From Albugo candida (taxonomy: Eukaryota; Oomycota; Peronosporomycetes; Albuginales): DNA of 64,000 nucleotides. Below, piece after piece: positions 46,717-59,240 of this stretch. The DNA lies in assembly GCA_040437565.1 (NCBI GenBank), contig JBDOQK010000001.1, positions 620,001 to 684,000 on the forward strand, in the 5' to 3' direction. The notes beneath the pieces were generated by a model, which was given only the letters and a program-made list of their open reading frames with translations, ran no database searches and was not told the origin of the DNA. Each line of letters opens with the position of its first letter. Within the stretch, counting starts at the first letter, position 1. Position numbers and translations under genes: made by a program.

Positions 46717-48193
46717 ATGAGCAATCCGAAGCAATGCATTGCGCCAGAAGTATCATCCGATCAACTCGAAACATATCAATTTGATGATGAGAATCACGTC
46801 ACTAAAACTTCAATGGATCAAAAAGAATGCGAGCAAAGCTGTCTTTTGTTTTTTTATCCCTTTGAAACGCTACCAATCGATCAACAAATCGAACTCCAAA
46901 CGAAAGGATTCATAGATGAAGAGTTAAAGGCAAAATTACTTCGAGATCAACATGCCGAGTTTTTGAAGCGTGGCCTTTCCCATCTATCTGGTGGATTCGT
47001 CACATTAGATGCAAGGTAAGCGGGACATACGCGATATAATGGAAGCATCTCTGATCTTGCCTTAGTCGTCCGTGGTTATCCTACTGGATGCTGCATGGAT
47101 TACAGCTACTGGAAATGCCTCCAACAGACATTTACGACCGAGTTATACGTGCGTACCATTCTTTCTTGGAATAGCGACGCTCAAAAGGGAGTTATCTAGG
47201 AACATTTCAGCATTTCTGGCATTCCGATGGAGGCTTTGGTGGTGGTCCGATGCAGGTTCTTCTGCGTGTGTGAATATTGTGTGTGGGTTTGTATTGGAAA
47301 AGTCTCTTGTAGATTGGGCATACTGCTACAACATATGCTGCTTGCTTATCGCTTGCTATTATTGGGACATCAGAGGCACTCGATACTGTGAATAGAAGCA
47401 AGTTGTATGATTTTTTCATGACAAGAAAGCACTCATCTGGTGCATTTTCGGCGCATGAGGGCGGGTAGGATGTACAGAGAATTGGGTATTGAATGCTGAC
47501 GTGGATTTTTCTAGCGAAGTAGATGTAAGGGTGACCTATTGTGTGATCAGTATCGCGAGTTTGTACGGAATACTCTCTGATGATCTGAAGAAGAATGTTG
47601 TCGAATATGTGATATCTTGTCAGACTTATGAAGGAGGTTTTGGAGGAGAACCTGACAGTGAAGCACATGGTGGGTATGCCTACTGCTCAATCGCCACACT
47701 GTGGATCGTCAACGCCCTAGACAGAGTGAAGAACCTAAAAGGCCTTTTACACTGGGTTGTTAATCGCCAAATGAGATTTGAAGGGGGATATCAGGGTCGT
47801 ACGAATAAACTGGTGGACGGGTGCTACAGCTTTTGGCAAGGTGCTATTCCAGCACTGCTGGCTCCTCGACTCAAAGAAATGTACGGTCTGGATCATTTTC
47901 AATGTCATCAATTGCAGTTGCAAAAATACATACTCCTTTGCGGGCAGCAGTTAGAAGGAGGAATGCGCGATAAGCCTGGAAAGTCTCGAGACCATTATCA
48001 CACATGTTATTGTCTCAGTGGTTTATCGATTGCCCAACATGGAAACATTCTGCAAGAATGCGACTCTGAGCCAGTTGTATATGGCTCCACGTCAAATCTC
48101 CTTCCTCCCGTGCATCCGGCGTATAATATCGGGATCGACAAAGTAAGCTTTATTCAGCAATATTTCGCGGAAAAACAAATCTCAGCAAAATGA
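46717..48193 (+). CDS. FNTB: Protein farnesyltransferase subunit beta, five exons
   Basis: Exons 46717-47015, 47066-47148, 47200-47255, 47313-47464 and 47515-48193; introns of 50-57 bp are all GT-AG with consistent phase, giving about 422 aa (human 437). The prenyltransferase alpha-alpha barrel repeats are clear: SRPWLSYWMLHGL, WHSDGGFGGGPMQ, IGHTATTYAACLSLAIIG, HEGGEVDVRVTYCVISIASL, YEGGFGGEPDSEAHGGYAYC, MRFEGGYQGRTNKLVDGCYS and FWQGAIPALL. Catalytic zinc ligands are expected at D and C of the LVDGCYSFWQ segment and at His of KSRDHYHTCYCLSG, and all are present. It pairs with the alpha subunit to attach farnesyl to CaaX proteins such as Ras and lamin-like substrates in the cytosol. HIS7 follows 162 bp downstream on the same strand. 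Confidence 0.92.
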
Positions 48194-48354
48194 GCATTCT
48201 TCAATATTGGCGTGTACTACTGAGCGGATAGATGTACCCATTCTAAAGTTTGAAGCCACGAGTTCTCACGATAGCTCAACGCTCCTCCATAAACATAAAA
48301 TAGAATTTTGTGGTCAAACTGTTTCATCCAATCAATCCGAGTTTATTAGCGATA

Positions 48355-50180
48355 ATGGCTCACGTCACGATTTTAGATTATGGTGCTGGAAATGTTCGAA
48401 GCATTAAAAACGCAATTAAAGTGGCAGGATATGAAACAAGAGATGTCGAGTCCGTTGAGGATATACACAATGCATCGATACTTGTATTTCCAGGAGTTGG
48501 TACATTCAAACAAGCAATGGACTTTTTGATCCGATCGAATTACTTGACAGCCTTGCGAGATTACATCCAAGCCAATCGTCCATACTTGGGGATCTGTCTT
48601 GGCATGCAGACTCTATTTGAAGCAAGCGAGGAATGCGATGAGCATAAAGTAAGGCCGTTAGCTCTGACTGTGTTAATAAAAGTTGAGATTTTTCTAATGC
48701 TGTGTTTTCAAAGGGTCTTGGGCTCATTAAAGGAACTGTGGGTAAATTTAGAGATGATCAATTAGCTGTACCGCATATCGGGTGGAATGGACTCAATCAA
48801 TGGAAGCATTCTGCGCTTTTCTCGTGCCTGTCCGTTCCAGCTACCAAAGCTGAAGTGTACTTTGTACATTCGTACCATGTTTTAAAAAGCGAAAAGAATG
48901 CTTCGTGGGTACTCACGACAACTAATTATGGGGACACGGAATTTGTGAGCTCAATTCAGAAGGGAAATGTGATGGCTACTCAATTTCATCCCGAGAAAAG
49001 CGGAGCGATTGGTATCGCAATCATCAAAGGTTTTATCGAGCGATTATCTTGTACACCGAATCATGATACTCCAATCTATCAAGTTGTGGCTCGGCGTACA
49101 GTGCTATCCAAACGAATTGTGGCGTATGTACAAGTGCATAGACGTGCGATCTGGTGAATATTGATATTGCGCATTGCTCGTAGCTGCTTAGATGTCCGAA
49201 GCAATGATGCAGGAGATCTTGTGGTTACCAAAGGCGATCAATACGATGTTCGTGAGAAAGTAACAGATGGAGTAGACTCTGTGCGTAATATGGGAAAGCC
49301 AGTCAATCTTTGTGAGCGCTATTATCAAGAAGTATCTATTCAGTACTAGAGAACAATATGTCGTTTCTAACATTCTCATTGCACGTAGGGCGCTGACGAA
49401 ATCACATTCTTGAATATATGCAGCTTTCGTGAACAACCTATCGGGAATCTACCAATGCTTAAAGTACTGGAAGCGTGTTCAGAAAAAGTCTTTGTACCAC
49501 TTACGATCGGTGGTGGCATCCGCGACTATGTGGATAACAATCAACACACTCATTCAGCTCTCGATGTTGCGTCTCAATACTTTCGCGCTGGTGCAGATAA
49601 AGTGTCTATTGGTAGCGATGCTGTCTATGCAGCAGAGTCGTACTACACGAATGGAATGAAATTGTCCAAAACCTCTTCCATTGAAACAATATGTGCCGTC
49701 TACGGCCGACAAGCAGTCGTAGTATCATTGGATCCTCGTCGAGTTTACGTCGCTTCTTTCTACGATGAAAAAGCTCAAGGTCATACTGTCGTCAAGTTAT
49801 CAAATCCTGGTCCCAATGGTGAAGAATACTGCTGGTATCAAGCAACTGTACGTGGAGGTCGCGAGTTGCGGAAAATTGATGCTGTCAAAGTTGCAAAGGC
49901 TTGTCAAAGCATGGGCGCAGGTGAGATCTTACTGAATTGTGTCGACATGGATGGACAAAAGGCGGGATACGACATTGACCTTGTACATCTTGTCAAAAGC
50001 GCTGTGACCATTCCTGTGATTGCGTCCAGCGGTGCTGGTACGCCTCAGCACTTTATTGATGTATTTGAGAAAACCGCATGTGATGCGGCTCTCGCTGCCG
50101 GAATTTTCCATCGAAAGGAAGTATCCATACAAAATGTTAAAAACGGGATGGAAGCAGCCGGAATCCAAGTGCGCCTGTAA
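48355..50180 (+). CDS. HIS7: Imidazole glycerol phosphate synthase hisHF, four exons
   Basis: Exons 48355-48648, 48714-49123, 49184-49331 and 49389-50180 (introns 65, 60 and 57 bp, GT-AG, phases agree), giving 547 aa, close to yeast HIS7 (552). The N-terminal glutaminase domain has [21 protein letters not shown], the nucleophile in [19 protein letters not shown] and the His-x-Glu of QFHPEKSG. The C-terminal cyclase barrel has [77 protein letters not shown] and [12 protein letters not shown]. The enzyme makes imidazole glycerol phosphate and AICAR from PRFAR and glutamine, step five of histidine synthesis. All motifs are intact, so it is probably functional. The gap duplication starts in its last codons. 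Confidence 0.95.
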
Positions 50181-50819
50181 CTCAGCATGTAGATTTTCTG
50201 TCTGACATATGAGCCTTCCATGTAGCTAGCCACCCTTTTTTGCTTTCACTTGTTAGATACCTAATTGATAGGAATACAGACTCCATCCATTGGCCAAAGA
50301 ACTTTACATGAAAGAAGCAATTGCGATTCTCTTACTCAGTGATTTGAATGGCTCTACAAAGCGCATTACGCAACTTTGCGATGTTTTAGAGGCCAGTGGT
50401 TCTCCTTTGGATGCGATTATCATTGCTGGTGGCNNNNNNNNNNNNNNNNNNNNNNNNNNNNNNNNNNNNNNNNNNNNNNNNNNNNNNNNNNNNNNNNNNN
50501 NNNNNNNNNNNNNNNNNNNNNNNNNNNNNNNNNATGGAAGCAGCCGGAATCCAAGTGCGCCTGTAACTCAGCATGTAGATTTTCTGTCTGACATATGAGC
50601 CTTCCATGTAGCTAGCCACCCTTTTTTGCTTTCACTTGTTAGATACCTAATTGATAGGAATACAGACTCCATCCATTGGCCAAAGAACTTTACATGAAAG
50701 AAGCAATTGCGATTCTCTTACTCAGTGATTTGAATGGCTCTACAAAGCGCATTACGCAACTTTGCGATGTTTTAGAGGCCAGTGGTTCTCCTTTGGATGC
50801 GATTATCATTGCTGGTGGC
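50148..50819. repeat. 100-N gap flanked by identical 286-bp direct copies
   Basis: 50148-50433 equals 50534-50819 around Ns 50434-50533. It duplicates the end of HIS7 and the start of the next gene; an unmerged contig overlap. Confidence 0.9.
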
Positions 50820-51152
50820 TTTGTCGATGCCAATGTCATCCCAAATTATGAAACTGAGGAAGCGCAAAGCAGAGCGGAAGGTGACATGACAGCACTTCTT
50901 TCGCGATTGGAATCGCTTGTCTGCCGCGTCATTTACGTACCCAGTGAGGTCAGCGACAATATTTCTTAACGTATTGCTGGCATAATCGGTTCATTTTGTT
51001 TCAGAATGATCCTCCGACAACCAAAAGTGCAGTAGTACATCCACCACATCTGACGCCATTCTCAGTGAACTGTTTCTACGCGGAAGAGAAGCTTAAAACC
51101 GATAGTTTTGTTTGCGGGGAATCACGCGAGTTGTATACAAATTGTCTTTTGT
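50694..51152 (+). CDS. Metallophosphoesterase-like protein with altered metal sites
   Basis: Exon 50694-50948 and, after a 56-bp GT-AG intron, 51005-51152. The layout of a calcineurin-like phosphoesterase is visible: LLLSDLNGSTKRITQLCDVL (family SDxHG), AIIIAGGFVDAN (family GD) and VIYVPSE|NDPPTTK (family VPGNHDPP). The key ligands differ: His to Asn in the first motif, Asp to Gly in the second, and GNHD to SEND in the third. The predicted product is only about 137 aa and ends soon after LTPFSVN, so the second half of the domain is missing or decayed (51153-51420 has coding-like scraps such as LIVGGPRESVRKNAIVTG). It is either a pseudoenzyme or an early pseudogene. Confidence 0.5.
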
Positions 51153-51497
51153 CCTAAACTGACGCTAATGCGTACTCTAAAGCGCATATTGCGAGGAAGA
51201 CAGCCGCGGATATGCGATGCGAATAATTGTGCAGAGTCAAAAGCCTGCAAGAAAATGCATCATGCAATGTCAGCAAATGGATGCCTGTCAAGCAGCAGAC
51301 GCAACTTTATAGAAGCAGTCAGTTTTAATCGTTGGTGGCCCACGAGAGTCAGTGAGAAAGAATGCAATCGTGACAGGTATGCGTCAATAAAGTTTAATGC
51401 ACAGAGTTGATGGCGATTTAGGGTCGCTGCATTTGTGTCAGTTCTCTATATTGCGACTGGAGAAGACAAATATCTGGCAAGTGGGCAGACACGATTT

Positions 51498-53981
51498 CTA
51501 TTCTTTATCAGCGGGTGATTGAACTGGTGCTATTGGCGCTGATTCCCCGCATGTCTTTGAATCGTTGATGGAGCCGAGATTCTCAGATTGCTCTTTTTCG
51601 TCACTTGTTGCCTGATACAATCCAAGTGCTTTCATACAGTTCATCAAGGTCGCAACATCTGCTTTACAGGCCATAATATTGATAGTCGATCGTCCTCGCC
51701 AAACGACCAAATGTAACATTTTTTGTTGCCTACGATCAAAGACAACAATTCTCAGCTCAGACTCAAACATATATGCGCTTAATGCACTCACCCATCACCA
51801 TCACGCGATATGTCTATGAATGTGGAACACACGATGCTTCCAATAGAACTGGATTCAAATTGTTGTTGTAATCCGTCAGCGAAATCTGAAAATGGCAACA
51901 ATTTTCCATGTTGATCCAACAATTTCTGAAAGTCTGCGGGGCACACTTCAAGCTTCCGAGCCTGGATGAATGGAAGTATACTACTCACGCTGGCTTGTGT
52001 CAATCGAAGATATTTTGCACCTTCGATGACAGAGCTTAGCTCGAATGCACGCAAGCCAGCGAAAACAATACTGATCTTATTTCTTTTGAGTGCTGTGAGC
52101 AGTTGACTTGTAATGGCCCGGCTGACAAGTGTAATGGATTTGGCATCATCTGAGCGCGTGAGAAATTGTTTCCGACTCAGATCGTTGTCGATCTGATAAT
52201 AAGAACGCAGTTTTTCCCACGATTCGTCTGATAAAGGCCGATAATTATCCTTTAGTCTGCTCCTACGGTGCTGGTTTCCAACATGCTGCGCGTCTCCATC
52301 TTGTGCTGCAATGCCATCCGAGCTATCGTCAAGTTGTTTACTCAAATTGCTGGGAGTATCAATGTGTACAATTTCCTGATCGACCATTTGGATCGGTGCG
52401 ACTTTTTCCAATAAACAGATGAAGAATCCTCCCGTGTTCTGCGAATGAGAATTATTAAGATGCCAACTGAAGTGTCAATGTGGACTCCTTACCTCATCGT
52501 GAGGCAAACAACGTATACATTTATCCAGACCGAGTTCCTCGACTTCGTTACTTGACGGAGGAAACATAGTTTCCATCAATTTATCTTTCTTCCGGCCTTT
52601 TCCATTCGACTCGGTATCGTTACGAACGGATGAAAACTCGATCATATCAGAGTCTAGCACTTTCCATGTTTTCAGACCAGGTCGACGACGAAGTTTGGCC
52701 AATTTTTTCGAGACATCAACGAGTTTCAATGCTCCACGAGACCATAGCAGAAGCGACGTAACAACAGCTTCATTTTCGATGGGATTGAAGGAGCATGTGG
52801 AATAGCACATGAAACCACCCACCTTCAAAACCTGAGCACCACGTTTTGCGATGGCAAGCTGCAAGGGATGCAAATGTAAGCCATTTTTAGGATCCCAATC
52901 CTTCCAAATCGTTGGGTTCTTGCGAAGAGTACCATCACCAGAACAAGGCACGTCGCACAAAACGCGGTCAAAGAATCCTTGAGACGACGGACACTCTGAA
53001 AGTAGCGGGAAGTTTTGCGCCTCTCCACACGTCACGAGCAGAGCTGGAGAAGGAAGTCGTTTTGACTATCAATAACGATAAAAAAAGTAAGCAATGAAAA
53101 AGACATGGCTTCTTCTCTGCCTCACCTGATGGACCAGCAGGTATGCTCGCTTAAGGTCGCAATCATTCGCTACAACAAGGCCGGAGGGGATGGTATTCGA
53201 ACGACCGGCATGCAGCGATTCCAATATTTGTGAGGTCTTTGAACCTGGCGCGGCACACATATCCAGCACCTAAGTAAGAAGTGAGGATTTGGTTTCTATG
53301 ATATTACAGCTGACATACTTTATGCTCTGGTTGGACTTGTAGAAGTAGCGGTGGGATCATACTGACAGCCTCTTGTCGAGTGATGCTCCCACCATCCGAT
53401 AATTGAATCAACCACTTTTGGAAATCCGCTAGAGGCTCCAATTTCCGAAGTTTCCGACGTTCCAAGGACCACTGAAATGCTCGATTGTCTGGATACCACG
53501 GAATGGTACTTTTACAAGTCAAAATTCATTAGGTCCTCATCAAACATCGAACTTGATGTGCTTATGTTACCGAATATCTTCAAAAGGCTGTCCATCTATC
53601 ATGAGGTCTTTTTGTGTGGTGTTGAATTGCTCAATGTGCTGACAAATTCTGCCAAGAAGAGTTATTACGGATTTAACAAACTTGAATCCAAACCGATCGA
53701 TGAAAGCGCATGAGGTGTTAATACGGAACGTAGTGGGCAATCCTGTCGCTAACGAGTGCATGAAGGCATCCCATTCAGCCTCCTGTGCAATATGCTGTGA
53801 CTGTATGATAGAGAGTTAGATGATAAAAGCACTTTAGCCATCCATCCGTCCCATCAAAACTTACCTTATAATACTGAACAAACTTTTCATTCGTGTAAAT
53901 CCATTCGGCATAATGATCTGTTGAGGCGCTTCTTGGACGCTTTGGGCGTTGTGTACGTCGCTGTTTTTTCATTCGTCCCAT
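51498..53981 (-). CDS. NSUN2: tRNA (cytosine-5)-methyltransferase NSUN2-like, multi-exon
   Basis: Minus-strand exons: 53981-53865, about 53800-53571, 53508-53319, 53269-53126, 53065-52493, 52438-about 51792 and a last coding block to 51498, roughly 725 aa. The RsmB/NOP2/SUN domains are in order: [57 protein letters not shown] (SAM site), [36 protein letters not shown] (motif IV Cys), [17 protein letters not shown] (catalytic TCS Cys) and [18 protein letters not shown]. All key residues are intact. It methylates tRNA and other RNA cytosines in the nucleus. The last junction is odd: frames across about 51790 fit only if 14 nt are skipped, too short for an intron, so an indel or unusual splice is possible. 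The donor, acceptor and phase of the other introns are clean. Confidence 0.9.
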
Positions 53982-54567
53982 TTTTCTCGATGGCGTCAGA
54001 CCAATGGAATTGGTTGTACAGTGATAATAAGCTTAAAATTCCAATGTCTTTCACGGAACACTATTAGAGCACTCGGATTAGGACATTATTTAACAATGGA
54101 GGATTCATTCTATCGATCTGTTTAGCGACGCGATTTTTCAAAGTAACCATAGCGAAGCCCTCGAGTAAAAAAGTATTCACTTTAGCTTGCGGAGTTATAT
54201 AATGCGTAAATTGCTGTCTCACGAATGCTGAACGATTGAGGGTCGCTTCTTCGGCACCGTAAAGTGGCGCGCAGCAGTTGCTTGTGGCTTTAGAAGCTGG
54301 ACACTTGTGCAAAACATTTAACCGTTGCATAGTTTCTCCATGTGCACATCCTCCTCAGCCTACTTCGCACTATCTGTTGGACGTTCGTATGCTTGGCTGA
54401 TCCGATCAAACACCCAAGCTACACAGTCAGAAAACTAAGCGTTTCGTCCAGACTTGGACGTGGGTCGAGGCTTTTAGGAAGATCTTGATCGACCGTCCCG
54501 TATATCATTTGCTGCAATCAGAAGGCAAAAGTATTCATTTCAGGTGCATATTTAGTTGATCAAGACG
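53982..54567. other. Stretch upstream of NSUN2-like gene
   Basis: Probably holds the NSUN2 promoter. A minus-strand ATG frame (54330-54064, 88 codons, QRLNVLHKCPASKATSNCCA) lacks family features; another frame over the same bases looks equally coding, so no gene is called. Confidence 0.3.
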
Positions 54568-54774
54568 ATGGAAAGTGTGTCCGCTTCACAATTAAAAAGT
54601 TTTGAGATTGCATCCGGTGAACCTTTCAGGGTGATTCTTGCTGATGAGGCAATACGGGATATGAAAGAGAAGCATTCAAGGACGAATGTGTCGGCTATCC
54701 AACACGCCGAACAACTTACTAGCGAAAGTAGCATCTTCCATTTATACGAGTCAAGAGAAGCGAAAATTTTATAA
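54568..54774 (+). CDS. Unrecognised short open frame
   Basis: 68 aa from an ATG (MESVSASQLKSFEIASGEP ... RVILADEAIRDMKEKHSRT). Amphipathic and hydrophilic with normal codon use, but no family recognised. It may be a terminal exon or a relic. Confidence 0.25.
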   Translation: MESVSASQLKSFEIASGEPFRVILADEAIRDMKEKHSRTNVSAIQHAEQLTSESSIFHLYESREAKIL

Positions 54775-55921
54775 CATAGCGGAGCCAGGAATTAAAGAGA
54801 GGTAGTCTGCGCACACACAGTTCAAATAATATACCAACGTGAATGTTGGCACACACTTTTAAAAAGGCTCAATTATCGGTGGAACTCTTGGCGACCAACA
54901 TCCCCGATAAGATTTTAATTGACGGTAAGTACCGAACGCTCGAAAAAAAAGTAGATAGCTTGTCATACCTTTAGACTAACTGCAGAAGTCTGTGTCGAGA
55001 TAGGTGTGCAGAGCAATTTTCGCACTTTTGTATGGGCGCTACTTCGGATCGTGTGCACATCTGACCACATCATATTTCCTTAGGAGCTGCGTTCGAGCGA
55101 GAAGTGATTGTAAATGGGAGATAGGGAAGGTTGCGAGTAGAGCTACTAGAGCCTCCGATACAACATCAAGTATGTCGAATCTTCTGGGGTAACTACATGA
55201 ATTGTATACGACAAATCGTTGACAGAAACTGAAGCAAGTTACGTCCGGGTTTTAATTCACCTCGAAGCATTCATCTAATCGACAACCCAAGTTGATAGAT
55301 TAACGCTTCCTTTTCAGATCCGTCCACGATTTCTATGACAAGATTTACATAGTTCTGTATATATCATCTCGGTTGCCTTCAGCAAGTAGGACAAAGATCG
55401 ACCAAATAAAAAAGTGAATTGTTTTTGGCATTCCCACTTTCGTTATTCTATGGAACAGATTCTTATATGATGCCCAGTTTGGTCGCATCTTCTAGCGCTT
55501 CCTTGCCGAGGATTCATTATATCATGCAACGAGGGCTCTCTTCTGGTTGATGACTAAGGCTAACTTCAGTTTATAGCGCCAGTTCTCGGATTCTTCATCA
55601 ATGTATTTTAAGCCGTGTCGAAAGAATACAGCAATTTTATCACAAACTCAATGAGAGGAAATGTCATTTGCTGCTAGATGTTCGCGAAGTTGGTGAGAGC
55701 ACTGCTGACATTTGTTCCAGACATACTTTACTGTTGCTTGTCATGACGCATCCGAGTCCAGCCATTGCTGATTGATTCATCACCGAACCTTCTTGATAAT
55801 TCCCTTCGTCGGTCTCAACAGGTTATCTCATTTCAATGTAGGTAAGTTAGAGCAACGATCACGAGAATAATAAAGAATCCTCACACCGGTACTTTAAAGG
55901 AACATCAGCACAATTCCTAAT
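54775..55921. other. Gene-free stretch
   Basis: No supported gene, RNA or repeat. Confidence 0.3.
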
Positions 55922-57000
55922 TTGTCTTGGAATCGAATGCACATGACAGCGTACAAGGAATACAAAGTGGATGATAGCGAGTGGAACCCAATAATATCAG
56001 GCTTCGCTGTCGGTGTTGGCACCAAAGCAGAAGGATGTGGAACTATCCTTCTTGCAGTGATGATTGCCGAACATATGATATTCTTTCTTGTCGAAGAGGT
56101 GCTGTATGTCCAATCAGATGTTTTGGTTGCAATTATTTCTTGCCTGATCTAGCACGAAGACAATACGACAATCACTATGGGCAATACGGATAGAGTCGCT
56201 GGGATGAATGTCTGGCACGACAGATATGGACGTATTTGTCCAAAGAGATACTGCTGAAGGGTGATCGCGTGATGGGTAAGATTCAATGCTCAATAGCCGG
56301 AGAAAAAATGGCGGTGTGTATGGTTGATATGGCAAGCAATGAATGAAGACGTCTGGCAGAGCTCTTGATAGAAGATGACTCGAGTAACCGATACTATTTT
56401 TGTGGATCTGCTTGTTCCGAAAATTAAAAATGGAACGACATATCTGCTGTTCTCGAGATCATGGACGAAGGGGGGAGAGGTATTCCGCGCCATGTGAAAG
56501 GGTTTTTGTTTAAGTTTGAGACCGAAGGCGAAGTGAATGAATGCATGAGAAAGTCGAAATAATGTGAATCAAGGTTATTTGATAGACAAGTTCTGCCAGA
56601 CGGAGGAATAGAGTTCTGCAATAGGACCTGGTATTTCGAAAAGTGGCATAGTGCACAATAGGTCGGGTCAAATGCGTCGACATACATAGTATGTCAAGAA
56701 TCGTGTATGATGAAAAGGCCAGAATGTACACCATACGAGGCCATATTTGGCTCCAAGTAGGTTAGCGAGTGTTTGGTTCCTTGTCCTACTCACATTTTTA
56801 ATCTGAGCATGAGCTGCAATTGTCACGTATACTTCCCCGACAGAAACAGGAAGGGTTTCGTTTCGAATGTGGAGATCAATAAATCCATCAAAACAAGTAC
56901 CGACGTGTACCTACATACTTAAAGATGGCTACAAGTTGTTCGATGAGTTTATCTAAGAGGGGTAATGTATACTGAGGACAAGCAAGTAATTTCATCATAA
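55922..57000 (+). mobile_element. Ty1/copia retrotransposon fossil (integrase part)
   Basis: Short blocks typical of a copia polyprotein survive, most clearly around the integrase core and the TPYEAIFG-type motif near 56725-56755. It is heavily broken (many breaks), no LTR pair was recognised, and it looks old. Limits are approximate. Confidence 0.5.
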
Positions 57001-57282
57001 CTAGCCGACTACGAAGCTTAATCCGACCACTGTATGGCTAGTCGAATCAGCATGCTGTCACAACGTGTATGATCATCAACGGCAAGAGTCTACCTTCAAG
57101 AGCACAGTATCGGGCGAAGGACAAGCGGTGGAAAATTGTCTGGTGATCTTTTTGGTGCAGAGCAACGTATAGGGAAGATATGATACAAAATAGCGCCATA
57201 CCTGGACACAGCGATCTGGACGAGACTCAGGAGAGTAATGTTGGCGGATGTGATGAAGCTCAGAGCAGCGTAGTCATATGTG

Positions 57283-57573
57283 ATGAAGCGGCAAATAGCT
57301 CTGCAAATGATGAATAGATTGCTAAAGTTAATAAAAACGATGGGAGACATTATTGAGAATGACATGATTGGTAGTGGATCTGAAAATGCCTCGAGGCATC
57401 GGGACGCTGAGTCAGTCGATCACATCGCAGATCTGATCACAATCGACGATGACGTAGACGACTCAAGTGATGATGAAATCAAATATGAATGTCTAAGTGA
57501 TTCAAGTGACCAATGCGAAGTCAAAGAACATCAAGAAAACGAGCGAAAATCAGAATCCTCTATGATCAAGTGA
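57283..57573 (+). CDS. Unrecognised acidic open frame
   Basis: 96 aa with a strongly acidic middle (ITIDDDVDDSSDDE). No family features. It adjoins the copia fossil and may be a relic of it or of another gene. Confidence 0.2.
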   Translation: MKRQIALQMMNRLLKLIKTMGDIIENDMIGSGSENASRHRDAESVDHIADLITIDDDVDDSSDDEIKYECLSDSSDQCEVKEHQENERKSESSMIK

Positions 57574-58639
57574 TTAGACATGGACGTCCAACAAATGTAA
57601 AAATCTGCCGGATGTGCGAAAGAAAGCCTACCAAAATGTTTGAAAAGCTATTGAAAGTTGCTAGCTCGCCACATGCTCGGTCCTATGACAATGAAGTGCC
57701 ACATGGGATCTAAGGTTTGGAGACTGCGAGGTTGTAGTCAGCATCTGTGTCGTCGTGGACAACGTGGATTGCAATGAAGCGATTTCAAGATTTGTAAGAA
57801 TTATTGGCAAGCCATGCGATCAAGATATGGACGTGTCAAGACCGCTGGCAACTACACCAGAAAATAAGTCTACAGTAGTTAGACCAGGATCTTTAGAGCG
57901 TTACATACTAGTGGTTAGAATCGAGTAGATAACCACCAAACTGTAGTAACAGAACGGTGTCTAATAAAAGTACAACGGGCGAGCACCCTTAACTGAGCTG
58001 AGTACGGACCCTGTTCGTAACTTACATTACCTTTGGACGCACAAATACCTTAGATTGGGACATATTTGAGCTAACGAAGTATACATGCGCAAATGAGCTT
58101 GTTCTAGTGCTATGTACAGCGAGTCAAGGAATCGAATTCCTTTCATCCGAAAGAAACGGAAAGTCTGCCCCTAATGAATTGTAGAGGTTTTATAAGATAG
58201 CACACATGCAGTTTTGAGTTTTTATCTTGCAAGGGAATAAAGTAGGTCATCTCAAGACGAATTATCTACACCGATTCCCTGAATATCTATGCTCGGCCTG
58301 CGTGATTTCTTGAGTAATCAGTCAGTCATCCTTGCTTCCTACTCGCCTGAATGATCAGGCTATAGGGGTGATGGAAGGTGAGCCGTAAATAAAATCCCAT
58401 ATGCTTCTTCGGTCCCGTAGTGATACAACACGAGTCGTCTCATCTGCAGAGGCACTTTGTAGAGGCCCCTCTATGTTGTACCACAAATGTACCTATCTAG
58501 CTTGTATTTGTTTATGCCTATGAGGCTGTGACCTGACATTCTCAAGTCTGAGTAATTGCGTCACATCTGCTCTACTCTGATTGTGAAACCTGTGGCGTCA
58601 TTGCTCCAATATGTGGTACCATCAGTCAGCTCCTACCAA
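57574..58639. other. Gene-free stretch
   Basis: Nothing supported. Confidence 0.3.
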
Positions 58640-58689
58640 ATGTGAAATTGGCACAGCTTAATTGCAAGGATAAAGATGAACATGATAGC

Positions 58690-59240
58690 CAACTTCCCAC
58701 GAGGCGGCGCGTACGTGTACCAGCAAGCCCTCTATCCTCGGTGGAACGTCGAAGTCTTGCCCCTTTACAAGCTGCTCATGCGACCAGGCAGTCATCGTGT
58801 GCATCGCCTTGTGCCCCCCTTCAAGCTATCCCTGCCTGCCCGCTCCCGTACCCACTTCCACCCAACGGAATCTCTGCACGTAATGCACCACTCCCGCATT
58901 ACTTTTCTCCCAAGTAACCTCGCACGAATGGCCACTCCCCATTAGGGCGGAGAGTGGGGGAATGCAAGTAGGATAGATGATGCCGCCGATTAGCAAAGGT
59001 GAGGGGTCTCGGGCTAACGGGGTAACTGCCGGACGGGTCTAGAGGGTCTAGTCGGAGAAGGAGGCTGGAGGGAGGGTGGGTGGGTGTGCAGTGAGCGAGC
59101 GTCGTGGATGAAACCAAGGTGAGCTCGGCTCCTGCCTCGCGTGTTGCGTGAAGCGAGGGTCGAGGGTGAAAAAGGGAAGAGCTCGGCTGCCGCCTCGCGG
59201 GTTGCAGTGAGCAGGCAGAGGCATGCGGGGTAACACCCCC
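58690..59240. other. G+C-rich island with short internal repeats
   Basis: Much richer in G+C than the rest of the window. A 27-bp imperfect direct repeat (gagctcggct-ctgcctcgcg, at 59121-59147 and 59179-59205) recurs 58 bp apart, and gcagtgagc recurs on either side. Open frames on both strands are Pro/Arg/Ser-rich by composition and are not called genes. Foreign origin, a repeat fragment or contamination are all possible. Confidence 0.5.
59070..59084 (+). other. Perfect four-tract G-quadruplex motif
   Basis: gggagggtgggtggg: four G3 tracts with single-base loops, the class known to fold into very stable parallel G-quadruplexes. Confidence 0.8.
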
